Notes under the pieces: model-generated
Databases searched by the model: none
Seen by the model: only the letters and a program-made list of their open reading frames with translations
Told to the model about the DNA's origin: nothing
NCBI RefSeq assembly: GCF_000004825.1
Contig: NW_008805086.1
Location: forward strand, 496,001 to 560,000
DNA: 64,000 nt
Direction of reading: 5' to 3'
Source of the DNA: Heterostelium album PN500
Taxonomy: Eukaryota; Evosea; Eumycetozoa; Acytosteliales; Acytosteliaceae
Position numbers and translations under genes: made by a program
Part shown: positions 21,499 through 34,400 of the stretch, piece by piece
How the letters are laid out: every line of letters begins with the position of its first letter
Numbering within the stretch: position 1 is the first letter of the stretch

Positions 21499-24291
21499 AA
21501 TCATCATTACATCAAACATTAAAATGGTGACAATAACAACAATTATTATTATTAAATGTTGTAGATGAGGAGAGTCTCTTTGATTTTGCTTTTGTCTTTT
21601 TTTTTTTTTTTTGGAAATTATTTCTTACAATTTTCTTCTCATATTATCAAATCTCCAATTTTGGTTGGTTCCTCCCACTTTTGTTTTTTTTTTTTTCATT
21701 TTTTTAAAATTTTCAACCTCCACTTTTTTTTTCAAATTTGCTTGCTTCACAGAACACCTATAAAGTCTCAAAGTCCGGTGTATCTATATCAAATTTTGTA
21801 CAAATTCTTTTTTCAATGTAAATATTGTTTTATTTGTTTTGAAATAATGTTTTATTTATTATTTTGTTGTCAACATATATCATATAACAAAGTTTTGTTT
21901 CCCCAATTTGACAACAACTTTATATTAAAAAGATAAATTAAATTTAATTTAAAATCAAAATCGGTGTTCCAACACGGTGTATCAAAGCAAAAATGCACCT
22001 GTGAAAATATCATTTCAAACACCCCACAATCAGTTGATTTCAACAAAAAAGTTTTTGGCGCTAAAATTTTTAAAAGTGTGATCATGTTCATCAAAATGAT
22101 TGATGATGGGTGTGGATAAATTTAAATCCAACTTCCCAACTTTACAAAATCAGCTGTTGCCTGTCTTTAATATAAATTTAATTTAGAAAACAAAAAAAAT
22201 ATAACATTCAAATCAATCATTATTTATTTAAAACATATATAAAACATCATTTCTGTATACTTTAGTAGAATATTGTCATTGTTGACACATCAACTCAAAC
22301 TGTAAAAATCAATTATATCTTCAGAAATAATATATAAATATTATCGACACTCAACGATAATCGAAACAATATTGTTATTGGTCAATAAGAATCAGATTTA
22401 AATATTACAATGTGCACAATGATTATTTCTTTAATTTCCCAATCCAATTATAATCACTCATTTATATAAATTAAGCATTGTATCATCAATCACTCACCAA
22501 ACATATAACAAAATAATAATTTTTATTATTGGCTTTTGTTTTTTTTTTTCAAATTAAAGTTAAGATTTAAGAATATTCTTACTCTTTTTTGTTGGTAATA
22601 AAAAAAAAAACAAATTAAAATCATTACTAAAAATATCATCAAATAACCAACCAAAACAACATTATTATTGATCATAAAAAGCACACACCGGTTTAATTTG
22701 ATTTGTGGTGGGGTTAAAATTTATATTGGTGGGTTTCAAGTGGGGGTACCTCTTTAATTATTATTATTGTCAGTCTTTTTATAAAACTTGTTCTTCACCT
22801 ATCATCCTACTACATTACTTCATTCAACTCTTCATTAATAATTGAAAATATAACTGTGTTGGAATCATGATATCCACTCATCAATATTAAATGTGTGTGT
22901 GTGAGTGTGTGATATCAACTTAACATGTTATAAATATAAGTGTTTTATTGGCAACCACTACTACTATGTGTTATTTAATTTTAATCTACTTTCAAAATTC
23001 GGAGGTGGAATATGAAAATTAATTTCCAAATGTAATGCATTACACACTGCTCTACCTCTTCTTTCTCTCTAACTCTTTTTTTTTGAGTTGTTAAATTTCA
23101 TCAAACACTCCCTCCTGTTAGTGAGTGTCACACTGTGCACTACGCTATATTACTGTAGCTACTGTCAACAAAATAGATTTAGTTGTGTATTCTTACTAAA
23201 AACACAAACACTCTCTTCTTCTTAACCTTTTCTTTTTTTCTTTTCTTTTTTCAATATTAATTCATATTGAAAAACCATTTATTTTTAATTCACTCAAACT
23301 CAAAAAACAACAATAGACAAAAACAACAATATATAAACACACTTTACAACACAACACAACACAAAACCTCACACAAACACATAGCCAATATTTTATTTTT
23401 CATCACATGCAAAAGTAATAGCAACAGCAGTTACTCTATAGTATAGAAATAATAATTGTTTTTTTATAACAAAAATAATAATAATAGATTATTTAAATAT
23501 ATAAATATAATATATATATATAAATATACACATACACAACATAGATACATATAATAATTTAATTGGTAATCTAAGGATAATAATATTACACAATAGCAGT
23601 TTTATTTCAAACAAAAACCCCTCTAATATATTAAATTTATTTCCTTTTTTCTTCCCTCACCCACTTATAATTCAAATTTGGTTAACCTCCAAAGTTTCTT
23701 TTGTTTTCAACTTCCTCTTTTCATATCTAACCAAAGGTAATCCCATTATCTTATCATTCTCACTAAATACTCAACACAAAATCACATGTGATTTGACTCC
23801 TTTTTTATATGCTTAACATTAAATTATCATCATCATCATCATTTTTATCATCACTGTCAGAATCCTTCACCTCTTAACAGTTGTCGGGGTATATGATTAA
23901 ATTTAATTAATTAAATTTTTATTTTTTACAATCACCTCACTTTTAATAAGCTAATAATAATCAATATCACTGTTGGTTTTTTTTAATATATTAAATTGTT
24001 TTTTTTTTTAAAAAAAAAAGCTCACTAACACTCTCCCAAATCTTGACTTCTTTAGAGTTAACAGTAATTGATCAAACAATAGATTGATAGAAGTAGGAGG
24101 AAAGAGAAAGACGCGCGGACATTTGAATATTGTGTATTAAAATAATAATAATACTAATTTGTTGTAGTAACAAAAATAGTTATAAAAGATCAGCAACACA
24201 ACAACAAGCAACAAAATAATAATAACAATAGAATAATTATATTTATTTTTATATATAGTATATATATATATATTTTTAATCCAACCAACAC
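21499..24291. other. Long spacer and probable 5' leader of the RRM-RING gene
   Basis: About 2.8 kb with no supported gene. It contains T-rich stretches around 21600-21740, a G-rich box at 22705-22715 with further GGTGGG text to 22750, a TATA-like TTTTATAAAAC near 22778, and CT/CA-rich text. Open frames here are Phe- or Leu-rich and come from T tracts. Confidence 0.55.
22705..22715 (+). promoter_or_regulatory. G-rich box, copy 2
   Basis: The 11-mer GTGGTGGGGTT is identical to that at 20727-20737 and is followed by GGTGGGTTTC and GTGGGGGTACC within 45 bp. It lies about 70 bp before a TATA-like TTTTATAAAAC, so it could be an upstream promoter element of the RRM-RING gene or an unannotated transcript. 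Confidence 0.35.
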
Positions 24292-25710
24292 ATGATGTCT
24301 TTTCCTTTACATGAAAGGAATCCACATCATATGAATGGTGGTTCCAACTTTTCAAACAACTGGAATGCAAATGGTGTCGTTGGTGGCAACATGAATATGC
24401 AACAACAGGTCAATGGAAATTTGAGATACTCCAATGGCATGCCCCAGCCATCGATGCAAAATAATATGATGAACCCAATCGACTCGCTCGACTATAGAAA
24501 TAAATTATTACAACAGCAACAAGCACAACAACAGCAACAACAACAACAATATATTGGATATCAACAACAACTGCTCATGCAACAACAAGCACAACAGCAG
24601 CAACAACAGATGCAACAACTTCAACACCTGAAAAAGCTTCACTATCAATCTGAATTGAACGATGGATCTGATATTTTATTAAATGGTGGTGGTGCTGGTG
24701 GTGTACACAAGAATGATTTGGTTTTGGACAGATTCTCGTTCCTCAAGATGGAAGAGAATGGAAATGGTCATCTAAATTTCCAACAACAACAACAACAAAA
24801 TCAAAACAACAATAATAATAGTAAATCTTATTTAAATCAAAGCAATGGCATGATTAATTCGATGAATGGTCTGGTTGGTGGAATGAATGGCATAAATTTA
24901 AGTTCCCACGATCCATATTCAAATTTTAATTCTATTCCAAACGGACAGCAACCAAATAATAGTAATAGCAATAGTAATATAAAGTTAAATAGTAGTACCA
25001 ACGGTACAAATAGCAATAATAGTAATCACAACTCTGTAAATACCAATAATATTAATAGTTCAAATAATAGTCATATGAGTGGCTCCAATGGAATGCAACC
25101 AAATCAATCGCCATCACTCAGTATGCGCCCAATATCACCATCGAATCTCAGCCAACTCTTTTCGATCTCCCAGATTATGCCATCGCTAGCATCCAATGAC
25201 TTTATGGAAAAGTTTAGTAGCTCCTTTGACTTTGGTATTCCTTCATTCCCACAACCACAATTCTTCCAACCACCTCAACAATCACAACAACTACCACCAT
25301 CACAACAACAACAACAACAGCAACAACAACAAAACCCACTTTCACTTTCACAATCAAAAATACAAACACTCCGTCAATCCACACCGGGAATGTCTGGACT
25401 CTCACCAACATTGCAACAACAGTCACTTTCAAAATCTCTAACCTCTAGCGATCTTTTAAATCCACCTGTACAATCAAATCCAATGTCTCCTCTCTTAAAT
25501 ACATCCAATTCAAATATATCAACACCACTTCAGCAATCCCAACAAGCTAGAATGGTACAACAACAAGTTAGTGTAAATCCATTGATCCCACAACCACAAC
25601 CAACTACACCATCATTACAATCATCACAAAACATTCCACAACAAATACAATTACAACAACAGCAGCAACAATTACAACAACTACAACAACAATTGCTATT
25701 ACAACAACAG

Positions 25711-25765
<55 letters not shown>

Positions 25766-27153
25766 AACAACAACCATCTTCACCAACTGCTCTATTGGAT
25801 GATGCAAACTTCCCAACTTTAAATGCAAACAAAGAAGCAAAGAAGGTCACTGGAGATACCAAAAATCCATTGTCTGCCTCACAGGAGAAGCTTAAAGAGG
25901 AAAAGCTTAAAAAGAAAAAAGAAGCCAAAGCAACAGCCGTCGATAGTTTAGCCGCCCAAGAAAGTAAAGTCAAACTCTCATGGTTTGAGTTCCAAAATCT
26001 AAGCTCAAGTGGTGTCGACCCAATCATGGAGGGTAACAGTGACGAACAACCAAGTCGTATACTCTGGGTTGGTAATATAGGTATGGATGTCTCTGAGGAG
26101 GAGCTCAAGTCTGAATTCGGTGTCTATGGTGAGTTGGAGTCTGTTCGTATTCTCCACGACCGTTTCTGTGCATTTGTAAATTTCAAGGATGCTATCAACG
26201 CCGCCAATGCCAAGCGTAACATGCACAACCAGGTTCTCGGATCACAGTTTATCGTTGTAAACTTCCGTCATCCAAAGTCGGACGAGATGTTCCCCAATGG
26301 AACCACCGGTACCACTCTTATCACCACACCAGAGACTTTGAACTCTTTGTCACGTGCCATCTACATTGGCAACGTCAGTGACAATCTGCCAGAGAAGGAG
26401 ATTCGTAAGGAATGCGAGAAGTACGGTGAGATTGAGTCGGTGCGTATCCTTCGTAAGAAGGCGTGTGCATTTGTCAACTTTATGAATATTCCCAACGCAA
26501 CGGTCGCTCTGCAAGCACTGAATGGCAAGAAGCTCGGTGATACAATCGTTCGTGTAAACTATGGTAAACCACAGCCACCTTTCGGATCGGAGAGAACCTC
26601 GAGCCAACAGGAGTTGAACAACAGTGGCGGTAGCAACAACACTTCGCCGGTGCTTAGCCAACCACATTTAAATGTTAACTTGAGTAATATAGCTAGCAAC
26701 AACAAAATACAACAGCAAACACAAAACTCGCCAAGAAGTTTGGTTTCCGCCAACAGTTCCTGGGGAGGTGTTATCACCAGAAACAACAACAATAATAATA
26801 GCAATAATATCAATAGTAATAATAGTAATTTAAATAGTAGTTCGATCAATAGTATAAATCATTTGCCAACCAATAATAATATAGAACTTATTAAACAAGA
26901 TGTTTGTGAATTTTGTTCAATCGGACCAAAATCTAAACTACTAGTACCATGTTATCATTCCTGTTGTGATTCTTGTGCCTCTATGCTAATTCGTCATTCT
27001 CCAGATAAATTTGTTAGGTAATTATATCATCTTTTGTTTTTTTTATTTGTGCACTTCACTTCATTTTACTTACAATTAAAAAAAAAAAAAAAACGATGTC
27101 CATCATGTAAAGATTTAGTTAAAGAATTTTTAACTCCATCCCTAAATTATTAA
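24292..27153 (+). CDS. PolyQ RNA-binding protein with two RRMs and a C-terminal RING
   Basis: Exon 1 is 24292-27017 and exon 2 is 27096-27153, giving 927 residues. The first 560 residues are Gln/Asn/Ser low complexity with long CAA tracts (worst at 25650-25775). A charged Lys-rich segment precedes RRM1 at about 584-660 (RNP2 ILWVGNIG, RNP1 FCAFVNF). RRM2 lies at about 687-765 (RAIYIGNVS, ACAFVNF). The end is a RING-like finger: CEFC, then LVPCYHSCCDSC, then CPSCK from exon 2. RNA binding is well supported; E3 ubiquitin ligase activity is inferred from the finger. The last intron (27018-27095, 78 nt) starts with GT but has CG instead of AG before the coding restart, after a run of 16 A residues. 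Confidence 0.8.
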
Positions 27154-27514
27154 ATTATATACATATAAATTATTAAGCTGTTTTTAAATCCATTAAATTT
27201 TAATATATATAAATAAATACATATAAATAAAACTAATATATAATATAAAAAAAAAAAAAGAATAATATTTTTTATTGTAAAAATTAAATTTAAATAAGAC
27301 GAGCCGACAGACAACCAACTAAAAAAGGCTGATGAAACAACAACCCATCAAAAAAAGACCCAGTTGCATCACAATTATGATTCATTTCAAAAATTAGATT
27401 AAATTTGTTTGTTGTTTTTTTTTTTTTTAAAAAATTAAATATATTTACAACTAAAATGGATTAAAGTTATTTATAATGTTTTTTGTTTGTTTTGTATTAT
27501 TTTTTTCTATTTGT
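27154..27514. other. Convergent spacer
   Basis: AT-rich spacer between convergent genes, with an A13 run near 27248 and T14 near 27416. A short GC-richer patch (27298-27375) has no ORF or hairpin that I can support. Confidence 0.5.
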
Positions 27515-28192
27515 TTAATTATCACTGTCATCGCTAGCATCATCGTCATCATCGTCGTCGTCATCACCGTCCAAACGTGCTGGGAAAGCAATGAATGCCT
27601 TGGGTCTGGTTCTTGATGTTGGCATATCTTTGAATGGATAAACTAATTCTCCGCCAGAGTCATCGTCACTCTCACCCGAACCATCGTCGTCCTTTCTTCT
27701 CTTTGAAGATGATGATTTTGAAGATGATACAGATGATGATGATTTTGAAGAAGATGACGATGGTTTAGATGATGATGATGATTTCGATGGTGTTGATTTT
27801 GAAGAGGATGATTTCGATGAGGATGACGATGTTCTTGATTTCTTCTTCTTTCTCTTTTCGTCTTCGGAGGAATCATCCGATGGACTGTAATCTTCGTCAC
27901 TCTCTGAACCGTCTTCCTCGCTGCTGTCGTCTGGCACGACGAAACCGTCGCCTTCATCGTAGCTGTCTTGATCGCTGTTCTCCTCTTCCTCATCTTCTTG
28001 TCTTGCCTTCTTTGATGACAAAGAGATTGAAGTAACTCTTCCGGCAGGTGGTTTCGAGCTGCCAGACTTTGGTGCTTGCTTTTTCATGCCGGGGTTGGCC
28101 TTTGCCAGAGCCACTTCGGTGGCGGTGGTCTGTGCCTTTTTCTTTGCGGCCAACTCTGCTAGTTTTCTCTTTTTCTCTTCAAGACTTGACAT
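27515..28192 (-). CDS. Acidic, Ser/Lys-rich nuclear-type protein of unknown family
   Basis: A single exon of 225 residues. It starts MSSLEEKKRKLAELAAKKKA, a short charged helix. It then has an acidic Ser/Asp/Glu segment containing DGFVVPDD, a basic KRKKKKSR patch that could be a nuclear localisation signal, a long Ser/Lys tract, and a more ordered segment (LVYPFKDMPTSRTRPKAFIAFPARLDG). It ends in an Asp run. Such proteins are often chromatin or nucleolar factors, but no family is recognised. The gene is convergent with the RRM-RING gene. Confidence 0.7.
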   Translation of the reverse strand: MSSLEEKKRKLAELAAKKKAQTTATEVALAKANPGMKKQAPKSGSSKPPAGRVTSISLSSKKARQEDEEEENSDQDSYDEGDGFVVPDDSSEEDGSESDEDYSPSDDSSEDEKRKKKKSRTSSSSSKSSSSKSTPSKSSSSSKPSSSSSKSSSSVSSSKSSSSKRRKDDDGSGESDDDSGGELVYPFKDMPTSRTRPKAFIAFPARLDGDDDDDDDDDASDDSDN

Positions 28193-28485
28193 TTTATAAT
28201 TTCTTTCCTATATCTATATATATATCTCTCTATATAATAAAGAATTATATTTTTAAAATAAATAAATAAATAAATAAAAAAGAATATGATAAATCTTAAA
28301 AAATAATATTATAAATCTGTTCAAAAAAATTAAAATGAAAAATAATAAAAAAGGTAAAATTTTAACGGTTTTTTTTTAAATTTTTTTTTTTTTTTTAGTG
28401 GAAACAGAGGTATCTAAAAAAATTGGTAATTAAAATATTAAGATTTATCAAATGAAACTTTATTGTTCAATAAAAAAAAGGAGAA

Positions 28486-31400
28486 TTAATTAGAAGATTT
28501 TTTGTTTCTACGACTTAGATAGGCTGTGTGCATTGTGTTGATGGTTAAATTGGGTATTTGTGAAATGGTGAAAACATCCATGCCGAAATTGTTGTCTAAA
28601 AAGTATTTGACTTGTACGGTCATCAGTGAATCGACTCCAAAGTTCTTCAGTGGCGTTTCAACATGAAGTTTGATTTTGGGAATGGAGAGGAGATTGGATA
28701 TACCATCCAATATCAATTCAAGAAGGTCTGCAGTTTTGTCTAACGATTTTTTGGTGTTGCCTTTCTCACCAAACACCATATGATCGATGCGATGCTTGAT
28801 GTGTTGGTGTATCTCGTATGCTCGATTCGAAGTTACTTGACTCAGAATTGGATTGCAATAGAGTGGTTGTGAAAGAATCAATTCTAAACCTCCAAACAGT
28901 GTAGCTAGTGGAATTGAAAAGATGCCTCTTGAAGCGAAATACTCTTGGAGACCTGTAGATTCTGCAACGATACCCTCGCCGAGAATCGGACCTAGTCTTA
29001 TTGCCTTTGATGTCAAACCAAGAGAATTTCTATATTTACACAAACCGTCGATAGCCAGACAACTAGAGTTGTAAGATGGCTGTGAAGCCGCACCAGTGTA
29101 TCCAGAAATCGATGACATCAAAACGAATTGTTTCAATGGTAAACAAAGATCAATAGAAAGAGTATGAAGATTATAGGCACCGATTACCTTTGGATCATGA
29201 ACTCTCTTGATGTTTTCAAGTGTTAGTTCATTTAGAGGAACTGCCTCAAAGAGTACTGCAAGATGGATTATCGTTTCGATGGGTGGTAGATTCTTGATGG
29301 CCAATTCTATTCTTGATTTCAACTGCTCATTGTCTGTGATGTCAGTTTGATAGAAATGAATCTTTGTTGATTTTGTCGAGTTTATAATAAGCTTTAATCT
29401 GTTGTTCAATGTTGATTTCGAGAGTACAACTATATCAGAAGCATTGGTGTGTTTAGCTAACCATGGAATCAGTTCTAGGGCTAAACCATTTTGACCTGTA
29501 ACAATGATTGTGTTTGAAATATCCATCTTGAACTCTTTCTTTGGTAGTGGTATTTTCTTTTCAATCAGAGGCTGCATAATTGATTTATTGAAGTTCGAAC
29601 AATCGATAACAACTTTTCCTAATTGCTTCCTTTCTGCAATATGTTTAATGGCTTGTTTTGTCTCTGTAACATCAAATACCTTGATAGGAGTCAATTGAAG
29701 TCTTCCACTAGCGATGTCATTAAAAATAGTGATCATTAGGTTTTTACCATATTCAGTTCGATTCCAAAAAAGTTTCTGTAAGTCAACACAACAATAATTA
29801 ATATCGTTATCAAATTGACCATAACCAAAAGTATCGTTGTTTACAATATGTGTAACCACAATATCAGCAATTCTTCCATAGGGTGCCATAGCTCTGAAAT
29901 TCTCCTCCATATATTCAATTGGTAATGTATTAAGCAGCACATTTACACCATCACATTGCTCTTTGATACTCTCAGCAAACTCATTTGAATAAGAATTGAA
30001 AACATCGATCAAAATATCTGAATAGTTTGATTTTAGATAATCTATCTTCTCTTGAGATCCAGCAGTTGCATATACTCTCTTGCATTTCAACATTCTTAGA
30101 ACATTCATTGCTGCCAAACCAACACCACCGGTAGCACCATGAATCAAAATAGTTTCATCTGGTTTGAATTTACAAACTTCAAACAAAGAGTGATATACTG
30201 TGCCATAAACTATACTAACTGAGGCACATTCATTGAACGAAAGTTCTTTTGGCTTTGGAATAAAGAAATCTTTTTCCATAATTGTATGGGTAGCTAATCC
30301 AAGAACAGAATGAACCGCAATTACTTCATCTCCAATTTTGAAATCGTCTACGTCTTTTCCTAGTCTTGAAACAACTCCTGATGATTCCAAACCAAATGGT
30401 GGATGATAAATATCACCTCCGCTCATTTGTTTCTCTGGAAGCATTTGAAGATGGAAAAGATAATCTTTGAAATTCAAACCAACTGCTTTCACCTCTATTT
30501 CTACCTCTTTGGAATTCAAATTTCTTCTATTTCTCAATTTATAATCTAGATTAATATTGGAAACAGAAATAATATTCTCTGGGTTTGTTTCATATGCCTT
30601 TGAATATGTAAATGCTTCATCTTCGATATTCAGTTCTCTTGCTATCATAACTTTGTTGTTCATTATTGCATAAGAATATTCACCTAATTCTACCTTATTT
30701 TGAGAAATAATCATTATTTTTTCTAAATATTCGTTATTTAAACTTGAATCTATATTGAAAAATACCACATCCAATTCTCTATGATCCACAAAAGCTGTAT
30801 TCAAAATTCCTACAATAGAGTTTGAAAGGTAGTTTGAAGATTCACTATCTTTTGCCACTACAGTTATTCTAGGTTGTTTTTCTCTATCCATTAACATTTG
30901 TAATATTTGAACTAAAGAATAAATGGTGAGCTGATAATTCTCAATAGTTAATTGTTCCATCGAAGTCAAAAATAGAATATGAGTAGAATTTCTAAGGATA
31001 TCTTTTTTTGATTGAATTTCATTTACCAAAATAAAATTAATTTCATTCTTGGTATATGATGACAAAAGATCATTTGAAACATTTTGATTGTCACCTATCA
31101 CAACTGAAAGATGTTCTACATTTTTAATAGGTAAAGATGCAATTTCAGTTTTTTCACAAATTAACATATTATAATTTTCTGAATCAGTAGTTCTAATATT
31201 TGTAAATTGATATGATCCTGTTACAAAACTCTTCAAGTTATTGAAATCTCCAATATTTTGATCTATTAAAAGAGAATCTGGGTTTGACTGTAGAGAAATG
31301 AAGGTTCCTTTTGGTGATAGAATTTTAGAAGTAAATAAAAGCGATGATTCATAATTATTTTTATGCATGGTGGGATTGGAGAATACCAGATCATAAGAGG

Positions 31401-34400
31401 AGTGTAAGAAACCTTGTTCTTCTAAATTCTGACTAAAATCTACTAAAGTAAAATTAATTTTGAGATTTCGATGAATTTTTAATGATTGGTATATTTCCTT
31501 TTTCTCCTTTACAAGTATTTCTGAAACATCTGATATTGTATAAAATATTTCTACAACTCCTTTAACAATTGTATCTAACATTTTATCTATTAAAGGAATC
31601 AAAAGAGAAGATAATTCACTACAACCAAGGCACATAATTTTCAATATGTTCTTTCCTTCCATTTGGGATATAGATTTTGAAATGGAAGTCATTAGTGATT
31701 CAGAAGTTTCTTTAATGATATCCAATTTGTTTTGGTTAGAAAATAAATCTTTTGGAATAGAAACTGGAGATTCTTTTGGTTGATAAAATGTCTCGAAAAG
31801 TTCATTTTCTGGATATTTTATCTTTTTCAATTTCATTCTTTCAGATGATCCCAATATGTATTTTTTGATTTCGAAAATAATTTGTCCTTTTGGATTAACA
31901 AGTAAACAATTTCCAATATTTTCATAGTTATTGAAATCTGTCATTCTTACTAAAAGGTACAGTTCCTCTGGGGGATTATTTTCTAATTCTTGATAATTTT
32001 GATAGTTGATTTTCATATTTTCCAATGATTTATATATGAATTGTCTTCTATCATCCATTAATGCAAACAATCCATGAGCACAACTATCAAATAGAGTAGC
32101 ATTCAATATCTTTGAAGGTCTATTAGAAGACCTTACCTTTAAAGCTCCAAATGCCATCATATTTCCAATTGAAATATTTTGGATATGTTGAAAGTGTGGT
32201 CCATATTTTAATCCAAACCTCTGGGTCTTCTTGTAAAACTCCTCTGGAGTGTAAGATGTTAAATTACATTGACTTTTGAAAGATGATAAATCTATAGTTC
32301 TAGATTTTATTCCTTTTAAAAGGGTTACTTTTGATTTTGCAGTTTTTTTCCAATCTTCTTTCAAATCATAAAATTGACCATTTTTGTGGAAGAATTCAAA
32401 AGAATATTCACTTTTCGAGAGTTTTTCAACTTTTGTAACTATTTTTTGAGAACTTTGTTTTAAGAAAACAGGTTTCAAGAATTCCAATTTGTTAATTTGA
32501 ATATCCTGTTGATTATGTTCAAGAGCTTCGATAATTGCTTCCATATATCCTGCACCAGGGAGAATCGGTTGATTCTTTACTTGATGATCTTTGAGATATT
32601 CAAATACTGGGCTTCGAATATCAATATCTGATTGATAACAATTTTCACCATTGGTTACAGATTTATGACCAAGAATTGTTGTTGATTTACCAATTAATCT
32701 TTTATATTTTGATTGATTTGATTCATTCCAATACAAGTCAGTATCCCATTGGTATCTTGGAAGAATTGCCACTCGTTCTCTCCAATTTCTATTTAAAATA
32801 TCAGAAGGTGAGAATTGAGAGGAAAAATTAATATTTACTCCAAGACAATGAAGAGATGCCAACGAAGATTTAAATAATAAAGTTTCATCTTTCTTTCTTT
32901 GAATTGGAGATAAAACCTTGGATTTAGGAATTGTTTGGGTGATAAAGCTACATAAAGTTGGATGAGGCGAAATTTCAAGGAAGACATAATCATTCAAATT
33001 TTCTTTCAAATCTCTATAAAGTGATTCTAAAGTTTTCTGGAAATAAACTGGATTTCTTATATTTTCAAAAACATATTGTGAATCTAATGGATCGGATTTC
33101 AAATCTCCAGTAACTGTCGAATACCATGGAATATTTGATGATTTTGAATTTAAAGAATTCATTTGATTAATGACCTTCTCTTTGATAATATCTTGATAGG
33201 AAGAGTGGAATGAACAGGGAGTACGAAGGAAAGTGTGGAAAATATTTTCCTTTTTCAAATGATCAGCAAAATCTTTAAGATTGTTATTGTCACCTGTGAT
33301 TACTATGGAATTAGAAGAATTAAAACAAGCAATTTCAAGAGATGGGAATAGTCGTTGAAATTCCAAACAATATTTCTCTGAACTAATTGCCACAACAAGC
33401 ATTCTTCCAGTTCCAATTGTCTCATTTTGAAGTGATGCTCTAATGTGTACAACTTTAATAGCATCAGATAGATTTAAATTTCCTGAAATATAAGCAGAAG
33501 TTATATCTCCAAAACTATAAAATAATTAATATAGATTCAAAAAATAAAATAAAAAATAGTATTATATATACCTGTGACCTAGTACAATTGATGGTGTTAA
33601 ACCCCAGTGTTTATAGAGTTCATATAAAGCAACCTGGAAAACAAATAGAGATGGTTGTGCAATTATTGGTTTATGAATCTCATTAGAATCGTCTGGAATG
33701 GATTTCAACTTTTCAACAATACTATATCCAGAGTATTCTTTTAATAAATTATCCAACTTATCAACATTTGATTTGAAAACTGGTTCATTCTCATATAGGT
33801 TCATTCCCATTTTATTCCATTGAGGACCTTGACCACAAAATACATAAACCAATTTCTTTTCAAAAGTATCTTTTGATTGAACTTGACCATTAAATTCAAC
33901 AATCTTTGAATTTAACTCTTCCCAATTTTTAGCGATAACTACCTTCCTGGTTGAATGAAATGATTTAGTTAAAGATTGATTTAGAGCAAATTCTTTTATG
34001 GTTATTTTATCTTGATAGTTTTGAAGTAAATCAAAATACTTGTCAATGGAAGAAGTAGAATTAGCACTGAAAGGAATCAAATAACTATCATTCAGATTTT
34101 CATTATTTTTTCTTTTTAAAAACGATTTAATAAAAGTATTTTTTTAAAATAATCCTCTTTTATACTTACTCAAAATCTTTTTTCTTATATTCTTGAAGTA
34201 TCATATGTCCATTTGTTCCTCCAATTCCAAAAGAATTTACACCCATTATAATTAATTGTTCATTTGATATTTCTTCATTTTTAGTAATTACTTCCATATT
34301 TGATTCTTTAAAAGCAATTTTAGGGTTCAATTGTGATAATTTGATACTTGGAACTAACATTCTATTTTTTAACATCAAAGATACCTTAATGATAGAAGCA

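Noticed and set aside
21565-21936. 123-codon plus-strand ORF
   Set aside because: Phe/Leu-rich product created by T tracts; no domain, no coding-like composition, and no support from neighbours.
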